From: Guyanagaster necrorhizus
Lineage: Eukaryota; Basidiomycota; Agaricomycetes; Agaricales; Physalacriaceae
Direction of reading: 5' to 3'
NCBI RefSeq assembly: GCF_019112545.1
Contig: NW_025064894.1
Coordinates: 894,717 to 958,716 of the forward strand
Length of the DNA: 64,000 bases
Position 1 is the stretch's first letter; each line of letters opens with the position of its first letter. A program made the position numbers and the translations under genes. The notes under the pieces are model-generated. The model was not told the DNA's origin and searched no databases. It was given only the letters and a program-made list of their open reading frames with translations. This document shows, piece by piece, positions 58,948-64,000 of the stretch.

Positions 58948-59772
58948 ATGTCGAGCAAGAATTTCAACGGAAATCCACCCAAGTAAATTCGAACCCCCTT
59001 CGTAATATGATCATCATCTGATGTTTACTTCTCAGGTATATCAATGACTTTAGCAAGGCGCTTGCCAGTGAAGTTCGGATTCTGCTGGCAGAGGTGGGGA
59101 AACTGAGGGACGAACGACGGGCGCTGCAGTAGTACGTCTGTTAGTTCTACTGCGCGGCCGCCGCCTCTCATGATTCATTAGCGAAATAGCCGAACTCATG
59201 AGCGTCAAGTCGAAGCACGGCGCTGGAGGAGAGTACTCGCCAGAGTGGCAGCCGGTGCGTTGACTCTTTCTTTTCTTCCTTTAATGCAGGCCTTGATGAT
59301 TTTCAGCCCTCCGAGCCGCAAGGCTTTGTCGCTCCCCTTCCCCCACCGGCGCCGCTGCCTCCAATGGACGAAGGACCTCCACCTCCAGCACGGCCGGCAT
59401 GGCGCACGGTCCATAAACGTGCGGAAAGGAAGGAGAAAGCAATCGCAAAGCTCATGCCAACCTCTGTCCCCGCGCCGTCTGCCGTTCCGCCTCTTGAGCC
59501 CCCACGACCAAACATACCAGCATGGGCGCAATGGAGGCGTACGTTCCGACTCGTTGCTTGTTTTTTCTTTCTTCGCGTTCACTGATGACCCAATATAGCG
59601 AACACTCTCCTCTCACCGGCGCCCGTCATGGCAACACCAGCCGTGCCGCTCCCTACTTCTCCCCCACCGCCTAGCCGTTCAGGCCTTTTCGGTTCGTGCT
59701 TATTATCAATGGTCGTTGTCGTACTCCAACATGTCTACAAATTCAGGGCCCCCGACTCCTCCCTTGAAGTAG
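58948..59772 (+). CDS. Small proline-rich protein with coiled-coil start
   Basis: Six exons (58948-58982, 59036-59128, 59182-59254, 59307-59538, 59599-59691, 59747-59772) sum to 184 codons (183 residues) with all phases agreeing, which is strong support for this model. Residues about 15-60 form a helix likely to be a coiled coil (SEVRILLAEVGKLRDERRAL, HEIAELMSVK). The remainder is proline-rich (PLPPPAPLPPMDEGPPPP) with a basic helix between (HKRAERKEKAIAKL). It ends PPTPPLK. There is no signal peptide or membrane segment. Proline runs of this kind often bind SH3, WW or profilin domains; nothing here identifies the partner. Family not recognised. Confidence 0.78.
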
Positions 59773-61129
59773 ACGGATCTACATTGAAACAACACATCAA
59801 CAAGCATTTATGTAACACCACCCCATCTTTTGCTTTTCTAGAAACTTCTCATCGGATTTTCTACAACACAACAAGCATTTTCTACACCATCTTTCTGCTT
59901 CTTATCGTACACATTCGTGGCGCATTGCTTTTTATTTCATTGGCTTTCCTGCTAGCTTTCTCCCATGTAACGACAGCTTTCTTTCCTTTTTGTACGGAAC
60001 CAATTGTAATGTACCTTTTTTTTTTTACCTATTTGCCCTCCCACGTCAAACATCCCCGGTCCGAGTATTGGATTATTCTCGCGCGCTTAACAAGGAACAC
60101 TTGCAGACGCGACTTCGCCCACTTTGGAGATATGTTATCGGTGTTCCCAAGGATCGGGAGAATCCTGACCTGGATTAAAGGCCGTCCCTTCTACACACGG
60201 AACCAGTGGTACACCTGATCGACTGTCATCGGAAGGAACGGTTCTACATTTACTATCAGTAGATCTCAGATTCGGCACATCCTGGCCGACCGACCTTCTT
60301 CATGGAACTGCACACGGTGGAAATTCTTAAGCTTTGTGGGCCGAAGGGATTCTGAACTTGTGCAGCAGAACAAAAAGCAGCCAGTGACGAGGTCACCCCG
60401 CCTACAGCCCGGAGAAATTACACGTAGCGCGCACTCGGCCCCCCCGGGTAAGTGAAAGTGGAAGGTTAGTATAGGCAAACCGAAGGAAATGGCCATCCAA
60501 CCCTTCACCGCCAAGCTTCGTTGTAGAGGCAGAGGTCAACACCCTAGGGAATGGGTACGTCAATTTGAAGCTCTACAACTTCCTCGTCATCGCCTATAGG
60601 CCTGGTAATACTTTCGCGGTGCACCCCTTTTGGCCGGGTTTAGCGGAGGAATCTTCGCTGGGCTATAGTCAGAGTTGTGCGTATGAGCGGCGCTGCTGCG
60701 ATGTTTAGGGAAGAGAGAGAGGTGAACAATAGGAGAATCTCTCCGTCTTGTCATCCTTGCATGCCCATCTGGACAAGTTTGCAGTGAAAAGTAGAGTGGC
60801 TTCCGATGCGTAACTTGCACTGAAGAGTCAATTTACGGGTTTCGCCGTATGGTAGTTCTATATACCTATACTAGCTCGTTCGAGCGAGGATTACCACCTG
60901 ATATAGTGTGCCAATACCAGGTCAGCGTTAACTGATCACGAGCCAATTATTCTATCGATTGCAACTTGAAGGACGTCTGTTGGATACACGAGCCTAGCGA
61001 GTTAGGAAGAGACAATTCATGTACTTAAAGTGCACGGCGAGTATACATCGTGCTTATCTGGATTTTTATTCCCTCTTCGCTTTCTTCATCAGAAACTATC
61101 CATAATCGAAGAATCGTATTACCATGGTA
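59773..61129. other. Intergenic, nothing recognised
   Basis: Downstream sequence of the proline-rich gene and of the convergent transporter gene. The long frame reaching 60218 is read-through of the last exons and the 3' region and is not coding. Confidence 0.5.
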
Positions 61130-63403
61130 TTAATAAATATACGGTACACCGTCCGGAAACTCCTCCTTTATCTGTTTCTCCATTTCCTCAATCTTCATCC
61201 TCTCCAACTCCGCCTCAAAGGACAAACCCCCATCGACATTCCCCACGGGAAACACCCTACAAAGAACCCAATATATAACCGCCCCCATCCCGAAACTCAC
61301 AAGCCATCCCAAGTCAAATATCTCCGCAGCCACCTCGCCTATCACTACGCCCCCAAAACTCTGCACGAACCCCGGGAAGGGCACGCCCATCCCCGCAACG
61401 AACGCGATGATTGCTCGCCAGTTGACCCCTCGGGTATAGTAGTACGCGCCGTCCCGCGCGCCAGTGTACAGACTCGCCGGCTGGAGGTTTCCCCTACGCA
61501 CCAAAAAGTAGTCGACGATCCTGTTCGTTAGTGAGGGGGCTCAAAGTAAAAAAAAAATAAGAATAAAAATAAAACAGGCGGGTTTACGCACATAATACCA
61601 ACGACAGGTCCCATGAATATCGAGTACCCGTTGAGGAACGTCAGGAAGCCCGGCGCGCCCGAGAGGATCCGCCAGGGGAATACGGCGAAGCCCATCACCG
61701 CGCAAAGGAGCTGAAAAAAAAAAAAACAAAAACCCAGGCGGGTTCAAAAAAAATATAACGGATCGAAAAAATCGCAATTGGACGCACCTGTCCCCGGACG
61801 ATGGTGAGATGTCTTGGCAACAAAGCCGTAATGTCGGATCCGAAAGGGATGGTATTCTAGGATGATCAGCGTGTGGTGCTCGAACAGAACTAATGTATGA
61901 GGCGCATACATCAGCGATAGAGGTCCCGATTGTCGAGAAGATGAACGCAGCGGATGCGAAGAAGCATCCTGCTCTGGCAGACGAAGACGTGTCGTAGTCA
62001 AGCATCGCGTTTAGGAGATCGTACGGCTTCCCCAACCAGCTTTCAGTCAAGGATCGATCGATCGACCGTGTGTGAAACTCACGTTCCAATATGCGGTACC
62101 CCACTGGTGGTGCACCGCCGCCGTCACCATGATCCCGCATGTTGCCCACAAGGTCTGTCCGAGGGGAAGGGAGAAGAGCTGGCCTTGGGTCTGCGCGCTG
62201 CGATGGCGCGCATAGCGTGTTATGTCTGGTATGGTTACGAGGAGCGCGGAGCTGAGGGCCGGTTAGAAGTTGGTTGTGACAGACTGCGGAGAACCTACTT
62301 GGTCCCCATCACGCTGTTGAATTGGCTGAGATGAAGTGTCAGGATGTAATGTATAGAGGAAGGGGGAGAGAATACGAGGGTTCGTACGCGATGATTGCCC
62401 ATGCCAGAGTCGGTCCGGTCGACTGCGCAGCGCCGAAGCTCATACCCGTAAACCCATGGTTCTTCTTGAGCGCCCAGATCAGTATACCCAGTCCTGTGGG
62501 TGGTAACAAGAAACTCTGAAAACCAGTCCAGCGGGACCCTTAAAAAATCAAGTCCACACTCACCTTGGCAATGAAAAGCCACCTTGTCTTGTAAGGAGGT
62601 ATAAATAAAAACCCCACATTTACAACCCAAAAAATAGAAAAACCAGCCAGGTCCCTTGAGGTAATTCCTATGCTCTCCGGGATGTGATTCTCTATGGTGT
62701 ACCACGACGGCCATATACACCGTAGACATATTGAAACAAAGTAGCCGCCAAAGGTGCACTGTATACCAAACCACACGATCCCTAGCATGCTGCGGACGAC
62801 GATAGCAAAAAAGCTTCCCGAGATCCCAAATGACGTCCGTACGAGTACCTGATGATAAGGGGGGAAGTAAAGCATGAAATCGGAACAGAGGAGAAGAACG
62901 TACAGGAAACCCTATGTACCACCCGCTCGACGCGTATCCATTCAGGATGAGTACAAGCGACGATAGCATGTTCGCTGAGAATACCACGAGGACGGCGTGC
63001 CACCATGTCATGCCTATGGGGGGAAATCAGCGCCAACCCTTCCAAGTTGGGGAGGAGGGGAGGGAAACGCGCACGTACCGAGGGTAATCATCGAAGATGC
63101 CACGGCCCAAGTACCCGCGTTCATCGGCTCTGCGAACCAGAAAGCGAAAAAGGAGCCTGTCCCCCAGGTCTGGTGCTCCTCGGGGGAGGGCAGGAGGTCT
63201 CTTGCGCTTGATAAGCCTACGGTACGAAAGAGAAGAGCAGACCAACCGTCATTCTCCCATATGTGTCCGTTCCCTGGGGTGTTCCTCCCTGCATCGGTCT
63301 TGATGTAGCGGTTGAGAGACGACCAGCTGTGGAATGCGTGCTGGAGGGAGGGGCGGGCGGCGACGGTTTGGATGTGGACGTCGGCGTCTTTCTCGTCGGC
63401 CAT
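61130..63403 (-). CDS. NCS1-family nucleobase/allantoin-type permease
   Basis: Multi-spanning transporter of the nucleobase:cation symporter-1 family, fungal Fur branch (uracil, uridine, allantoin, thiamine-related). The cytoplasmic N-terminus runs to RYIKTDAGRNTPGNGH. The first conserved block is LPSPEEHQTWGTGSFFAFW followed by AEPMNAGTWAVASSMITLG. Later blocks include LVLILNGYASSGWYIGFP, VRTSFGISGSFFAIVVRS, IPPYKTRWLFIAK, LGILIWALKKNHGF, DITRYARH, GSDITALLPRHLTIVRGQ and VDYFLVRRGNL. It ends EFPDGVPYIY. All exons join in frame by short introns, including one after IAD near 61855-61910. Expected role: uptake of a nucleobase or related compound at the plasma membrane; the substrate is not deducible by eye. 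No break was found. Confidence 0.9.
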
Positions 63404-64000
63404 GGTGGTGGTGGTGGGGGGGGGTAGGGGTATAATGAGAGATAAACTTAAAGAGGAGGGTTAACAGGCACGTTAAGTGCACTGCGTGTATAGGCACTCG
63501 AGTTAGGGTCCCGCGGCATCATGAAGATGATAAGGGATTGGATATCACGAGGTTCAATAGAATGTCCGGCCCGTCTCTTGTTCGGCGGCCCTGGTATCTT
63601 TGGGCGAGTCTGCTAGGTAAAGATATGGTAGCAGAGAAAGGATAGGTAGAGAGCTAAGAACCTTCGTGTGTGGGTCGACGGTGCCGATCCCCTGAGAGCA
63701 CCCAGGATCTGTCGGTATGGCGATCACTTCCGCCGCAGTGTCTAGATTCCGGGAAGAATTTACAGAGAAGAGCTGGAGAAAAGATGTCGCGATCTGGCGC
63801 GACTACAGTGTCCCTATACGGTAATTCCAGGCTGCCCCTCACTCATCGTGAGGTCGAGTCGGGTCCAGTGCGGTATTTTTACTCGATGTTATCTCCTCAG
63901 GACCAGAGAATATAAGAATGTAAAGAAACTCGACGAACCACAAGATTTTTTGTCGATATAAAAGGATCAAGTAAACAAATTCGCGACTGAATACAATGAA
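63404..64000. other. Promoter side of the permease gene and window end
   Basis: A G-rich (GGT)n/poly-G tract lies at about 63403-63422, directly upstream of the permease ATG. No coding frame is supported in the rest. Confidence 0.5.

Noticed and set aside
59628..60218. 197-codon plus-strand open frame with hydrophobic stretch
   Set aside because: It overlaps exons 5-6 of the proline-rich gene in another frame and extends into 3' sequence. No family resemblance; composition is that of translated AT-rich DNA.
60821..61000. tRNA-like palindromic words around CTCGTTCGAGCGAG
   Set aside because: The short palindrome is not within a plausible cloverleaf, and no A-box lies at the right distance.

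Overview
The window is nuclear DNA of a filamentous basidiomycete fungus, most likely an Agaricomycete. Genes are dense and broken by many 45-75 nt GT-AG introns. Intergenic stretches are AT-leaning. The content is typical of mushroom-forming fungi: GMC and BBE-type secreted flavin oxidases, many F-box/LRR-like proteins, a chitin synthase fused to a myosin motor, dynamin-like GTPases and an NCS1 permease. No tRNA, rRNA, CRISPR array or prokaryotic feature was seen.

Region 1 (1-19.2 kb) is dominated by dynamin-like GTPases. An intact 749-residue gene lies at 7970-10836 (+). A diverged paralogue lies at 16362-19160 (-). A broken third copy is split into two collinear pieces, 1-405 and 5450-6055. 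About 5 kb lies between the pieces and holds an F-box gene, a two-finger Msn2/4-like C2H2 regulator and a fragment of a P4-ATPase. Between the intact dynamins sit the nuclear gene for the 75-kDa Fe-S subunit of mitochondrial complex I (10922-13718), a broken remnant of an unknown protein and a small tyrosine-phosphatase-like gene.

Region 2 (19.7-35.1 kb) is a cluster of secreted flavoenzymes, all on the minus strand. It has two full aryl-alcohol-oxidase-like GMC genes, a third GMC remnant, a decayed BBE-like oxidase with an internal inversion, and one intact BBE-like oxidase. A small conserved fungal gene (30389-31055) and a 1.4-kb array of degenerate non-coding repeats lie among them.

Region 3 (35.9-47.1 kb) holds an F-box gene with two decayed relatives on opposite strands, a second unrelated F-box gene, and a protein kinase with a long unassigned N-terminus.

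Region 4 (48.2-64 kb) is more ordinary. It contains the 6.2-kb myosin-motor chitin synthase, a near-perfect 45-bp inverted repeat upstream of it, a coiled-coil protein, a proline-rich six-exon gene and an NCS1 nucleobase-type transporter.

The main functional theme is oxidative secretion: the GMC and BBE enzymes are both expected to act outside the cell, and many members of both families produce hydrogen peroxide. The main evolutionary theme is local duplication followed by decay, seen for the dynamin, GMC, BBE and F-box families. Exon limits were set by eye from splice sites and reading frame.
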